Positions 48,936-61,526 are shown, counted from the first letter of the stretch. The stretch is DNA of 64,000 nucleotides from Zanthoxylum bungeanum (GCA_019454045.1 SKCR01048547.1:1-64000), one strand, 5' to 3'. Translations and numbers: made by a program. The notes: generated by a model not told the origin, from the letters alone.

Positions 48936-49610
48936 GTACTGGAATTGATGATTTTTTTCATCTGGGCTTTACTAGTTTGGCAGAAGCAGAACTTATAGCA
49001 GAACAAGGCGAGAAGACGAAGACGAAGGGAGAGAAATAGGTATCTGGTATTGTTATGAGAAGACGATTAGACGAAGACGAGAGGAGAGAAATCGAAGAAG
49101 ACAAAGAACAAGAAGAAAAAACCGAATCAAATACTACAGATGCTTGACATAACACCATAAAAGAAACACAAATGAAATATACATAATACATCAAAGCTGT
49201 AAGTACCTCACCTAATCAAACTTGTCGGCGGATGGAGCCTTAGAAGTTAGAAGGAGAAAATAGAAATGATGTTGCACGTCTGCAAAGGTTTTGTGATTTT
49301 GTGATTTTGGAATTTTGTGATTGTAAGTGGCGGCTGGAGTTGGTATGTCTGTGGAAATTAGGGTTTTGAAGTATTAGTTTTGGTTTAGGGTTTTGAAGCA
49401 TATATATATATATATATGGTTTAATTTCGGTTAATCGGTCGGTTCGGTTATACGAATCTCATAACCGTAACCGAACCGAATAACCAAAAAAGTTAAAATT
49501 TTAACCGCAATAATCGATTTAATTGAACTAACTGAACCGTAATAAAAAAATGGGTCGGAACGGTTCGGTTAATCGGTTAAAACCGATTAATGCACACCCC
49601 TACAAGAAAA

Positions 49611-49928
49611 TGACTTGAATTCTAGGAAACAAGCAAAGTAAAACCAAAGCAATGATTATGTATTATTTCGAGTAAAGTATGAATTTCATGAAAATTGTCT
49701 AATATATGTAGAAAATCAATATAAGATCTGTGGTATTGAGAAGAAGATGGTTCGGACGGTGTTGCGCTATAGCATCTAATATGGGATGACATAATGATAA
49801 CACAGTTGGTGATGAGAGCGTTCTTTGACACCATGCTGATATAACTAAGTGGGAAGATTTTGATGATATGTACCCATATTTCTTCGAGGACTCTCGTAAT
49901 GTCAGGTTTCTACCTTGCATCTGATAGT
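49611..49928. other. Spacer between hAT and Athila-1
   Basis: About 0.3 kb of non-coding sequence without recognisable features separates the hAT target site from the Athila-1 LTR. Confidence 0.6.
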
Positions 49929-51967
49929 TGATGAGCGGAAAATATATCAATATTTACCGCCCATTTTACTTAATATTTTACTTAGTTTCTCGGGTTTGAT
50001 GAACGTTTTGATGTGTTTTAGTTTATTTTGCAGATAAAATAATGTTGGGACTCAATGGAATCATTTAGGATGAAATATGGGTCAAATAAGGTTAAAAATT
50101 GGACTTGACATATTAATTTTGGAGATTGGAAACTTGAAAGGGCGTTCTAACGAAGTGCAGTTTCGGAAATTCCAATTTTGCTCAACTGTTGTATTTTGGG
50201 CATAACGTTTTTCTCCGATATCGGATTGAGCTGAGTCAGGTTCCAAATTAAAGAAGACTCAAAGATCTACAAATTTGAAGAACAAAATAATTTCGAATTC
50301 TGAATATTTCATGACCGAAATTGATGAAATATCCAGAAGTGTGTTATGCGTAATTATTAAAGTCATTTTCAAAGCAAAATAAATAAATAAATAAAAAATA
50401 AAAATAGTCAAGCTCCCACCAAACATGATAGCAATTAATAATGGATTTGGTGGAGAAATTAGTGGAGGATTTGGTGGAGCAATTAATAGAGCAATTAGTG
50501 GAGCAATTAATAATGGATTTGGTGGATGATTTGATGGAGGTAAAATTTTGCCTATAAATACCAAGCCAAATCATTTGTAAATTCATACTTTCTTCTTTGA
50601 AATTCCTTAAGAATAACTAAGAAGATTGTATCTTGTTATTTATTTACAGCTTTCAGTAATTAATTTCCACTTTCACACTTTCTTTTCTTTACTTTTCAGT
50701 CTTTACTTTCTGCAATTTACTTTTACGCACAATACTTTCCTTTCTTTACTTTTCGGTTTTTACTTTTTATGCAATGAGGAGGTAACTCCCCCTTACTGGG
50801 GTAAAATGTAAAGATTTTATTATTGCTATTTAGATTAATCTCCCTTAATTATAATATAATAACTATTTAAAACCTGACTTAACGAGGATACTGCCATATT
50901 GGTCGGTTGGTAATTAATTATAAATTGGTTTTAACCTGACTAAGCATAGATACCGCCTGGTTGGTCGGTTGGTAATTAATTATTAATTTGACTTAATCAG
51001 GATACCGCCTATATGGCTGGTTGGTAATTATCACGCAAAGTTAATATATTATATTAAGGGAGATATCTAAAATAGTAGTAATAAAAGTGGATCTTCTAAC
51101 CCCAACATGTTCTTTTATTGTACTTTTACTTTATTTACTTTTCAGCAATTTACTTTTCAGCAATTTACTTTTCAGTATTTAATTTCCAGCAATTTACTTT
51201 ATGTCTTTTATTTTATTTAAGTTTTTACCAGCCCTAGTTATGTGTTGTAACTAAGTTAGTTATATGGGGTTGTGAGGAAGTTCAATATCACCAGTTTATA
51301 AGGGGTTAAATTACGATTTGGGTAATATAAAAGTTTATTTATTGAGCCTTAATCTTAATACTTTTTATTAACTGGCCATTAATAAAATTGAACTGGTAAA
51401 CTTAAAATGAACTTGGAAAAAAGATTTTTGGTTTAAGACCTTAGACTCAATAGCCCACGATCTTCCTTGAGGATAGATAACCCTTTAATAGATTTTCTTA
51501 TATGATAGAAATATACCTGTCGGGCGAGGGTAGCCATAATTGGAACTTAATCTTAATGAATTCAGATAACTTGGTTAACATAGGAATATGATTAATTGGG
51601 TTATACTGGGTATTTGTATTTGACCATCGGAAGAGGCTTTTACATAATTTCGTGTTCCAGGTTAATAAACCAATATATTACACAAACATAAAATAACCAC
51701 TTCATCTTTTAAAAAGATATTGGAATGATTAATAACCCTGGATAGTTTTATAAATTTGAATTTTCTTCAATCTACTTTCAAGCAATTTCATTTACTTGTT
51801 TTAAGTTTAAAGTCACCATCCAATCAAATAACCAATCCATTAGATACTTGTAAACATTTAACTTCATAAATTAATAGCTTATGTATTAAGTCCTCGTGGG
51901 ATCGATATTTTTATACTACTTGAACGATACGTGCGCTTGCGTTATACGTGTGTGATTACGCCGGTCA
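49929..51967 (+). repeat. 5' LTR of Athila-1
   Basis: The LTR starts TGATGAGCGGAAAATA and ends GCCGGTCA, seven bases before the primer-binding site. It contains pyrimidine-rich repeats of CAATTTACTTTTCAG type (51140-51200) and a trio of GGTCGGTTGGTAATTA units (50900-51030). Confidence 0.85.
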
Positions 51968-51973
51968 AGTTTT

Positions 51974-51991
51974 TGGCGCCGTTGCCGGGGA
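51974..51991 (+). promoter_or_regulatory. Primer-binding site of Athila-1
   Basis: TGGCGCCGTTGCCGGGGA is the classic Athila-type primer-binding site, complementary to the 3' end of tRNA-Asp. Confidence 0.85.
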
Positions 51992-52129
51992 CTTATTTAT
52001 CTTTCACTATTAGTTTTGAGGTTAGATACCTTTACTTGTATCTAATTTCTTTTTACTTATTATTTCTGTTTTCTTGTGTTTCAGGTTCTCAAACACTACA
52101 TGAGATGAACCATAAGCTTTGAAGTCTGA

Positions 52130-53500
52130 CCGCTTGACCCAGAAATTGAAAGAACCATCAGACAGTTAAGAAGGGAAATGCGAGAAGGCCAAGAAGCAAT
52201 CGTTAATATGGAACCTGAACCGTTGGAAGTTGCACCACCAATTCCCATTCGAGACATAACCATTCCGGTGGTTGACGGCTTCATTTCCTGTATTGTACTT
52301 CCTCCCTTACCAGCAAATGCGTGTGACATCAAAATATGTATTCAGATGATTCAGCAGTCAGTTCAGTTCGGGGGGAATGCAACTGAAGATCTTAATACCC
52401 ATATCAGCAACTTCCTGGAAGTTTGCGGTACTTTCAATTACAATCGAGCAGCTGAAGAAGCAATGAGACTGTGAGTTTTTCCATATTCTTTGAAAGACAG
52501 AGCAAAAACTTGGCTATATTCACTACCAGCAGGTTCCATCACAACTTGGAACACTCTAGCCACAAAATTCCTTGAAAAATACTTTCCACCAGCCAGAACT
52601 GCAAAGTTGAGGAATGACATTACATCCTTCGTGCAATAAGATTCAGAATCCATCTGCGAAGCTTGGGAAAGATTCAAAGATTTACTTCAGAAATGTCCTC
52701 ACCATGAGATTGCAAAATGGATACAAGTCCAAACCTTCTACAATGGACTTTCTGGAATAATGAGAACCACAATTGATACTGATGCTGGAGGAGCTTTAAT
52801 GGCAAAAGGAGAAAATCAAGCCTGAGACTTAATTGAAGAAATGGCCAACAACAACTCCTTATGACCAACAGAAAGGAGCTTGATTCAACGAATTGCTAGA
52901 ATTTATGAAGTTGGAGCCAATACTACAGTGAATTCCAAGCTGGATCAGATATGCAAATTCATGGAAACTCTCAGCATGCAAGGTAACACTGGATCCACAA
53001 GTTCACCATATGGAGGAGCACCAGAGAGAAACCAACTTGAAGAAACGGTGAACTATGTCAACAATTTCACCAGACAGGGGAACAACCCATATTCCAACAC
53101 CTACAACCAAGGGTGGATGAATCATCCTATTTTTTCATGGAGCAATAATTCAGGGCCAAAGAACTATCCACCACCCGGATTCCAACAACAACAGAACAAA
53201 GGCCAGGAGCATGAAAAAGAACCATGAATTGCAGAAGTGCTGGCTCAGTTAAAAAAATACGATGCTATGATTCAGAGCCAATCTGCTTCTATCAAAGCAT
53301 TGGAGAATCAAATTGGACAACTAACCAATGCTTAGAGTTACAGAGCACCAGGAAATCTTCCCAGTAACACATAACCAAATCCAAGAAACCGAGGGAAGGA
53401 GTAATGTCAAGCCATAACCTTGAAAAGTGGCATTGAAATCAACAAATATGTTGAAATCAAGGCAACCATTGAAGAAGTTCCAAAAGATGCAGTTCCATAA
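52130..53500 (+). pseudogene. gag: Gag of Athila-1
   Basis: Readable in one frame are EIERTIRQLRREMREGQEA, HISNFLEVCGTFNYN, LKDRAKTWLYSLPAGSITTW, FLEKYFPPARTAKLRNDI and WERFKDLLQKCPHH. This is the standard plant gypsy gag capsid pattern. At least seven in-frame stops occur, each explained by one transition at a codon expected to be Gln, Trp or Arg. The original start is not clear. Confidence 0.85.
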
Positions 53501-54439
53501 ATGGAGGAAAAAGAAGCAAAGGAAAAAGATCAAGAAATAATCACTTTACCTCCACATTTTCCTCAACGACTCCAGAAAAACAAATTGGATAAACAGTTTG
53601 CTCGATTCTTGGAGGTGTTCAAAAAACTGCATATCAACATTCCATTTGCAGAAGCCTTGAAAGAAATGCCCAGCTATGTCAAATTCATGAAAGATATTCT
53701 TTCACGAAAACAGAGATTGGGAGATTATGAGACAGTGGCATTGATGGAGGAATGCAGCTCCATCATTCAGAGGAAACGTCCCCCGAAATTGAAAGATCCT
53801 GGCAGTTTCACAGTTCCTTGCACCATTGGAGAATATTATATCGGTAAGGCTTTATGTGATTTAGGTGCAAGTGTTAATTTGATGTCTTTTTCTATTTGCA
53901 GGAAACAACAAATTGGAGAAGCAATGCCTACCTCAGTCTATCTGTAACTTGCTGATCGAACGCTCGCATTTCCGAGAGGTATAGTTGAAGACGTGCTGGT
54001 CAAAGTTTACAAACTCATTCTCCTAGAAGATTTCATTATCATTGACATGGAAGAAGACAAAGATGTTCTTATCATCATTGGGAGACCATTCTTGGATACA
54101 GGTCGAACTGCGATTGATGTGCAAAAAGGAGAACTGACCATGAAAGTGCAGGACCAAGAAGTTTCCTTCAATGTTTTTAAAGCCATGAAATTCCCGAGTG
54201 AAGAAAAGGAAGATGAATGTTTCAGAATTGATGTTGTTGATAATATCATTCAGGATACTGATATAATTCCCATGGATAAACTTGAAGCTTGCATCACCAA
54301 CATGACTGACAACGAGCTAGATGCTGAAATTCTAGAATGTATCAACTATCTTGACAAGTCATTCCGATTCAAATCGACACCACCAGTGGAAAGTCTGGAA
54401 CTTCCGAAGAAAGATCGAATCAAGCCATCAATTGAATAA
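53501..54439 (+). pseudogene. Protease region of Athila-1
   Basis: The protease signature CDLGASVNLM is at about 53855, and the companion IIGRPFLDTGRTAIDV at about 54083. A stop after TSVYL (53945) replaces an expected Gln. The same region in open form is found in Athila-2 (63122-64000). Confidence 0.85.
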
Positions 54440-56047
54440 CCACCACAGCTGGAGCTGAAGCTATTTCCGAGTCATCTCAAGTATGCATTTCTTGGAAACT
54501 TTTTTGAATTACCTGTTATTATTTCTTCTTCGCTAACATTAGAGCAGGAAGAAAAGTCACTGAGAGTGTTACGAGAACACAAGAAAGCCATTGGCTGGAC
54601 TATAGCAGACATTCGAGGCATTAGTCCATCATTTTGCATGCACAAGATTCTGATGAATGACGAGTACAAACCCACAGTGGAGCATCAACGGAGATTAAAT
54701 CCAATCATGAAGGAGGTCGTGAAGAAGGAAATCATCAAATGGTTGGATGCTGGCATCATCTACCCCATCTCAGATAGAACTTGGGTGAGTCCTATGCAGT
54801 GTGTACCAAAGAAAGGAGGAATTATTTTTGTCACAAATGAAAATAACGAGTTGATTCCAACAAGAACGGTGACTAGATGGAGAATATGCATGGACTACCG
54901 GAAACTGAACAAAGCAACAAGAAAAAACCATTTTCCGCTACCATTCATTGACCGGATGCTAGACAGACTGGCGGGACATGAGTTCTATTACTTTCTGGAC
55001 GGATACTCGGGGTACAATCAGATTGCCATCGCCCTAGAAGATCAGGAGAAAACCACATTTACATGTCCGTATGGTACTTTTGCTTTCCGCAGAATGCCAT
55101 TTGGACTATGTAATGCTCCTGCCACATTCCAACGTTGCATGATGGCCATCTTCTCAGACATGCTGGAATATAATATGAAGGTTTTTATGGATGACTTCTC
55201 TGTGTTTGAAGATTCTTTCGACCACTGCTTGCAAAATTTGGAACAGGTGTTACAAAGATGCGAAGATACCAACCTGGTACTCAATTGGGAAAAATGTCAT
55301 TTCAAAGGGATTAAGACATCATTCTCGGACATCATTCTCGGACACCGGATCTCACAAAAAGGAATTGAGGTAGACAAAGCAAAGATCGAAATAATTGAAA
55401 AACTACCTCCACCCACATCTGTCAAAGGGATTCAGAGTTTTCTCGGACATGCTGGCTTTTACAGGAGATTTATCAAAGACTTCTCAAAAATTTCAAAACC
55501 TCTTTGCAATCTTCTGGAGAAAGTTGTGCCTTTAAACTTCACCAAAGAATGCCAGGAAGCCTTTGAGATCCTAAAACAGAAGCTGGTCTCTGCCTCCATC
55601 ATAGTAGCACCGGACTGGACCATTCCATTTGAGGTGATGTGCGATGCTAGTGATTTTGCTGTAGGTGCAGTTTTGGGACAACACAAAGCAAAGATTTTCC
55701 ATGCCATTTACTACTCCAGTAGAACTCTGAATGAAGCTCAACTCAACTACACAACCACTGAAAAGGAGTTTCTTGCAGTAGTGTTCACTTTTGACAAATT
55801 CCGATCTTATCTGCTGGGTCCCACGGTGGTGGTCTACACAGATCATTCAGCAATCAAGTATATAATCACGAAGAAATATGCCAAGCCCATATTGATCTGT
55901 TGGATACTTCTTCTGCAAGAATTCGATGTGGAGATCAGAGACAGGAAATGGACAGAAAACCAAGTGGCGGATCATTTATCGAGGCTCGAGAATGGAGAAA
56001 CAGCTGGCAAAGAACTGACAATCAAAGAAAATTTTCTAGATGAATAG
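54440..56047 (+). pseudogene. pol: RT and RNase H of Athila-1
   Basis: A long uninterrupted frame from 54566 carries [55 protein letters not shown] and the active site FMDDFSVF (about 55183). RNase H follows ([44 protein letters not shown]), complete to 56047. The domain itself is open, but it cannot be translated from an intact gag-pol. Confidence 0.92.
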
Positions 56048-57071
56048 TTATTTGCCATGAAACAGCACGATGTTCTTTGGTATGCTGACTATGTAAACTA
56101 CATAGTGTCAGGAAAATGGCCGTTGGAATGGACAACTCAGCAATGAAAGAAGTTCTTTAAAGAAGTCAAGCACTATGTCTGGGATGAGCCATACCTGTTC
56201 AAACATTGTGCTGATCAATTATTGAGACGGTGTGTTCCACAGGAGGTCAACAATGTCTTGCAACACTGTCATTCATCACCATATGGCGGACGCTTCAGTG
56301 GAAACAAAACTGCAGCGAAAGTCCTACAATCATGTTTGTTTGGGCCCACTCTTTTTAAAGATGCTTATCTATTTGCTCTTCAATGTGACAGGTGCCAGAG
56401 AACGGGAAATATTTCCAGGAGAAATGAAGGACCCCTTCAAAATATTCTGGAAGTGGAGATATTCGATGTGTGGGGTATTGATTTTATGGGACCCTTTGTT
56501 CCATCATTTGTAAACCTGTACATACTGGTTGCAGTCGACTACGTCTCCAAATGGGTTGAAGCGATTGTACTGCCATCCAATGATTCAAAAGTGGTGATCA
56601 AATTTCTTAAAAAGAATATTTTCACTCACTTCGGAACACCTCGGGCGATTATCAGTGATGGTGGCTCACATTTCTACAACAGATACTTCTATGCACTCCT
56701 ATCCAAATACGGAGTTACTCATAAAGTTGCCACAACTTACCATCCACAGTCAAATGGGCAAGTTGAAGTTTCAAACAGGGAGATCAAAAGAATCTTGGAG
56801 AGAACTGTTGGATCAACAAGGAATGACTGGTCTGAAAAACTAGATGACGTATTATGGGCCTACCGGCCAGCTTACAAGACATCCATTGGTATGTCCCCAT
56901 ATCAAATAGTGTTCGGGAAAGTATGTCATCTTCCAGTTGAGCTTGAACACAAGGCGTACTGGGCACTGAAGAAGTTGAATCTTGATCCACAAGCTGCAGG
57001 AGAGAAAAGACTTCACCAACTCAATGAGTTGGAGGAATTTCGCCTACAGGCTTATGAAAATTCCAGATTAT
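56048..57071 (+). pseudogene. Integrase of Athila-1, fused to LTR
   Basis: The zinc region ([16 protein letters not shown]...CDRCQRTG), the core aspartates ([18 protein letters not shown]) and the glutamate region ([14 protein letters not shown]) are present. There are stops at 56047 and about 56145. The C-terminal domain is missing. At QAYENSRL the frame runs straight into the LTR start TGATGAGCGG at 57072. Confidence 0.88.
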
Positions 57072-57960
57072 TGATGAGCGGAAAATATATCAATATTTAC
57101 CGCCCCTTTTACTTAATATTTTGTTTAGTTTCTCGGGTTTGATGAAAGTTTTGATGTATTTTAGTTTATTTTGCAGATAAAATAATATTGGGACACAATG
57201 AAATCATTTAGGACGAAATGTGGGTCAAATAAGGGCAAAAATTGGACTTGACATATTGATTTTGGAGATTGGAAACTTGAACGGGCGTTTCAACGAAGTG
57301 CAGTTTTGGAAATTTCAGTTTTGCGCATCTGTCGTATTTTGGGCATAACTGTTTACTTCGATATCGGATTGAGCTGATTCATGTTCTAGATTAAAGAAGA
57401 ATCAAAGATCTACAACTTTGAAAAACAAAATAATTTCGAATTCTGAAGATTTCATGCCCGAAATTGATGAACCATATAGAAGTGTGTTGTGTGTAAATTG
57501 ATACAGGCTTATGAAAATGCCAGATTATTGATGAGCGGAAAATATATCAATATTACCGCCCCTTTTACTTAATATTTTGTTTAGTTTCTCGGGTTTGATG
57601 AAAGTTTTGATGTGTTTTAGTTTATTTTGCAGATAAAATAATATTGGGACACAATGAAATCATTTAGGACGAAATGTGGGTAAAATAAGGGCAAAAATTG
57701 GACTTGACATATTGATTTTGGAGATTGGAAACTTGAACGGGCGTTTCAACGAAGTGCAGTTTTGGAAATTTCAGTTTTGCGCATCTGTCGTATTTTGGGC
57801 ATAACTGTTTACTCCGATATCGGATTGAGCTGATTCATGTTCTAGATTAAAGAAGAATCAAAGATCTACAACTTTGAAAAACAAAATAATTTCGAATTCT
57901 GAAGATTTCATGCCCGAAATTGATGAACCATCTAGAAGTGTGTTGTGTGTAATTATTAAA
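57046..57960 (+). repeat. 457-bp tandem duplication across integrase/LTR junction
   Basis: ACAGGCTTATGAAAA..CCAGATTATTGATGAGCGG occurs at 57046 and again at 57503. Each copy is followed by about 430 bases of LTR 5' sequence. The first copy then re-enters integrase sequence, and the second continues into the rest of the LTR. The copies differ at few positions. Confidence 0.88.
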
Positions 57961-59610
57961 GTCATTTTCAATCATTTTCAAAGCAAAAAATAAATTAATA
58001 AATAAATAATAAAAATTATTAAATCACCACCAAACATGATAAGCAATTAGTGGAGTAATTAATAATTGATTCGGTGGATGATTTGATGGTGGCAAAATTT
58101 TGCCTATAAATACCAAGCCATTTCATTTGTAAATTCATACTTTCTTCTAAGGAATTCATTAAGAATACTAAGAATATTATATCTTGTTTGTTTATTTACA
58201 GCTTTCAGTAATTAATTTCCGCTTTCGCACTTTCTTTTCTTTACTTTTCAGTTTTTACTTTCCGCAATTTACTTTTACGCACAATACTTTTCTTTCTTTA
58301 ATTTTCAGTTTTTACTTTTCAGTAATGAGGAGGTAACTCCCCTTTGCTGGGGTAAAAAGGTAAATCTTTTATTACTAATATTTAGATTAATCTCCCTTAA
58401 TTATAATATATAAACTAGTTAAAACCTGACTTAACGAGGATACCGCCATATTGGTCGGTTGGTAATTATTTAAATTGGTTTTAACCTGACTAAACTGGAT
58501 ACTGCCTGATTGGTCGGTTGGTAATTAATTATGAATTTGACTTAATCTGGATACCGCCTATATGGCTGGTTGGTAATTATCATGCAAAGTTAATATATTA
58601 TATTAAGGGAGATATCTAAAATAGAAGTAATAAAAGTGGATCTTTTTACCTCAGCATTTTCTTTTATTGTAATTTTACTTTATTACTTTTCAGCAATTTA
58701 CTTTTCAGCAATTTACTTTTCAGCAATTTACTTTACATCAATTTACTTTCAGCATTTACTTTTCAGCATTTAATTTTCAGTATTTAATTTCAGCATTTAC
58801 TTTCAGCATTTACTTTTTAGTATTTAATTTTCAGTATTTAATTTTCAGTATTTTACTTTATGTCTTTTATTTTATTTAAGTTTTTTTTTATTACCCGTAA
58901 ATATGTGTCGTAACTAAGCCAGTTATCTGGGGTTGTGATGAAATCCAATATCACCGGTTTATAAGGGGTTAAATTATAGTTTGGGTAATTTAAAGGTTTA
59001 CTTATTAAGTCTTAAGCTTAATGTGTCTTGTTAATTGGCCACTAATAAGATTGGTGTGGTAAATCTAAAATAAACTTGACAAATGAATTTTAGGTTTCAG
59101 CCTTAGACTTAATAGCCCACGATCTTCCTTGAGAATAGATAACCCTTTAATAGATTTCCTTATAGGATAGACATATACCTGTCGGGCGGGGGTAGCCATA
59201 ATTGGAACTTAAACTTAATGAATCCAGATAATTTGGTTGACATAGACATATGATTCAATTGGGTTAAACTGGGTATTTGCGTCTGACCATCGACATAGGC
59301 TTTTGCATAATTTAGTGTTCCAGGTTAGTAAACCGATTTATTACACAAACATAAAATAATCACTTCATCTTTAAAATGATATTGGAAGAAATCACAACCC
59401 TAGATAGTTTTTAATATTGAATTTTCTTAAACCTACATTCGAGCAATTTTATTTACTTGTTTTTAAATTCAAAACCTTCATCATTTCAAATCAATCAATC
59501 AACCTGTTAGATACTAGTAATCATTTGACCTCATAAAATTAATAGATTAGGTATTAAGTCCTCGTGGGATCGATACTTTTTATACTACTTGAACGATACG
59601 TGCGTTATAC
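57529..59610 (+). repeat. 3' LTR of Athila-1 (truncated end)
   Basis: This is colinear with the 5' LTR from TGATGAGCGG to GATACGTGCG. Then, instead of the expected GTGTGTGATTACGCCGGTCA end, it switches at about 59610 to foreign or duplicated sequence. It has an expanded TTTCAGCATTTACTTTTCAG tract (58680-58860). Confidence 0.85.
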
Positions 59611-59629
59611 TAGTAATCATTTGACCTCA
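59607..59629. repeat. Templated filler at the junction of two Athila elements
   Basis: ATACTAGTAATCATTTGACC plus three more bases (23 bp) is an exact copy of 59511-59533. It lies between the broken end of the Athila-1 LTR and the Athila-2 LTR. Confidence 0.8.
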
Positions 59630-60211
59630 ATGATTGATGCTGACATGGCGGTGACGTGGCGATGATGTGGCGGTGACGTGGCGACACGTGGGAAAGAGAC
59701 TGTCGGCACCGTAGGATTGCGACACGTGGCGCTCCCTGATTGGCTGATGATGATGTGGCACGACACGTGGCAATGTTGACTTGTTGACTTGCTGACGTGA
59801 CTGATGACATGGAGACACGTAGGATGACACGTGGCACACGTGGCGATGACGATTGTCAGCACCGTAGGATGTTGACACGTGGCACGACGCATTTTAGCAG
59901 ATTGGCTGTGATGGTGACACGTGTCACGGCGTATTTTAGCAAAGTCAAACTTTTCTCAGATTCTGATTTGTGGACCCGGCGCACGTTAGCACTGTTCGGC
60001 GCACGTTAGGCATCGCGACGCGGACAATTTACTGAAATGCCCTTTTCGTCTAATTTTCGCTGTTTTGGCCCAAATCACCTCCAGAATGTCCTGAAACTTT
60101 ATTTATCTACAAAATAACACAAAACATATCAAAACGTTCACAAAACTCAAGAAACTATACAAAATATTAGGTTAAATGAGTGGGAAATAGTGATAGATTT
60201 ACCACTCATCA
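59630..60211 (-). repeat. Partial 3' LTR of Athila-2
   Basis: On the minus strand it starts TGATGAGTGGTAAAT directly after the polypurine tract. It keeps LTR words shared with Athila-1 (AATATTTTGTATAGTTTCTTGAG, GAACGTTTTGAT), then diverges into a GC-rich stretch of ACGTG motifs. It is cut at about 59630 by the junction with Athila-1. Confidence 0.8.
59685..59930. promoter_or_regulatory. Cluster of G-box (CACGTG) motifs
   Basis: Seven CACGTG hexamers, mostly as GACACGTGGC, plus related ACACGTAGG words occur in about 250 bp of the Athila-2 LTR. CACGTG is the core site for plant bZIP and bHLH factors (ABA and light responses). The density suggests an LTR promoter module, though no activity can be seen from sequence alone. 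Confidence 0.6.
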
Positions 60212-60223
60212 CACCCCCAAACC
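60212..60223 (-). promoter_or_regulatory. Polypurine tract of Athila-2
   Basis: On the minus strand GGTTTGGGGGTG directly precedes the LTR start TGATGAGTGG. It marks the true 3' border of the internal region and fixes the orientation of this element. Confidence 0.8.
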
Positions 60224-60985
60224 TAACATTTTGTTAGTCCTCGAGCAAAATAAAATAACATAAATAAATTAACTAAGCCACTTTCGTAGGGATCACGGTT
60301 GCTTTTAGCGTATGCAACAAGCCTTTAAACCCCTAGGTGTCCCTAGTGGACAAGTTGTAGTCTCGTGAGGGTTTACAGCAATGATACCCCACAACATTTT
60401 ACAAAAGTAAAAACTTAGTTAAAACTAATGCACACAAAGCAAAAAGACAAGAGAAAATAGAATAAAGATGTTAGTGACTAATCAGATGAAACTTTACTCC
60501 CATTACTAGTTGTTTTGTTTCCTTCTAAATTACCGAATAAGTAAATTCTCCAATTATTTTTACCATTCTCCATATACACAGCCAACAAAATATTAAACAA
60601 CTCATTTTTGCCCACAACAGTCATAGTGCAGTTGATAAGAGAGTAATATTTTTGTCCTAAAGTTTTATCAAATTCACACCTTTTTGCAGCAATGGAATAT
60701 TTTTCTTTTTTTTTTTTTTATTTTTTTTTTCTATTTTTATTTATATACAATATCTTCCGTCTATGTAGCGAGTGTTGGGTCGGTGACTCCCAAACCAGTT
60801 GGCTTTAGGGCACCAGGTGTTAAGACACCCCTACGGACTTAATTACTCAGACTTCAGATATATATATTTTTGCAGCATCTTTGATCCATGTAGCGAGCTT
60901 TGGGCCAGTGACTCCCAAACCAGTTGGTTTTAGGGCACTAGGTGTTAAAACACCCTTACAGACTTAATAACTCGGATCATAGACG

Positions 60986-61017
<32 letters not shown>

Positions 61018-61526
61018 CCATTGCTTTTTGAGATGCTTCCTCCAATTAAACTAGAGCACTGAATATTACAAACTTTTCAATTTTAGCTCATGTCCGTATG
61101 TTACTATATATGTTGATAATATCTATCAACTGAGCATAGAGATCCATTTTAGTCCGTTTTAAGGAGAATTCACAAATTAAATAATTCAAAATGAAATAAA
61201 AAAAATTAACTTGTTTCGAAATAGGCTTGATACGTCTCAGGAGTGGAAACTCCTTACTCTAGCTATCTCTTACCAATTTCACCTTTTTAGTCAAATTAAA
61301 AACACAAAAACACAAAATATTTTTGTAATTTTTGAAAAATTTTCAAATTTTTTGTATTTTTCGAAAAATTTTGGAACTAAAAATAAAAAACAACATACAA
61401 ACTAAAAACAAGGTACTAATCAACTAATTCCCTCCCCCAACCTAAATGAGACATTGTCCCCAATGTCTTAAACAGTAAAATGAGAGTTAAGAAGGTTGTA
61501 CCTGGTTAGCTGAAATCTACAGGAAA
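60224..61526 (-). other. 3' non-coding region of Athila-2
   Basis: There is no gene. It contains two diverged copies of a roughly 115-bp direct repeat (about 60765-60870 and 60882-60985) with GTGACTCCCAAACCAGTTGG. It also has T runs at 60708-60730 and 60986-61014. Short frames elsewhere have no recognisable similarity. Confidence 0.65.

Larger units (their letters stand above)
45459..49602 (-). mobile_element. hAT transposon carrying a host gene fragment
   Basis: The perfect 13-bp terminal inverted repeats are TAGGGGTGTGCAT. The flanking 8-bp target duplication is CAAGCAAA (45451-45458) and CAAGAAAA (49603-49610), 7 of 8 matching. AACCGA/TCGGTT subterminal motifs cluster at both ends. Inside are a broken BED-zinc-finger hAT transposase (minus strand, 46135-48225) and, on the plus strand between the transposase start and the right end, a piece of an XBAT33-type gene (48607-48935). 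The total is 4144 bp, typical of an autonomous hAT, but this copy is dead. Confidence 0.93.
49929..59610 (+). mobile_element. Athila-lineage gypsy element 1
   Basis: The 5' LTR (49929-51967) is followed by the Athila-type primer-binding site, gag, protease, RT/RNase H and integrase, all in one direction. The integrase is cut before its C-terminal domain and joined directly to LTR sequence at 57072. A 457-bp segment spanning this junction is tandemly duplicated before the 3' LTR (57529 to about 59610). The usual 3' internal region is absent, and the outer 3' end is truncated, so no target duplication can be defined. Confidence 0.88.
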
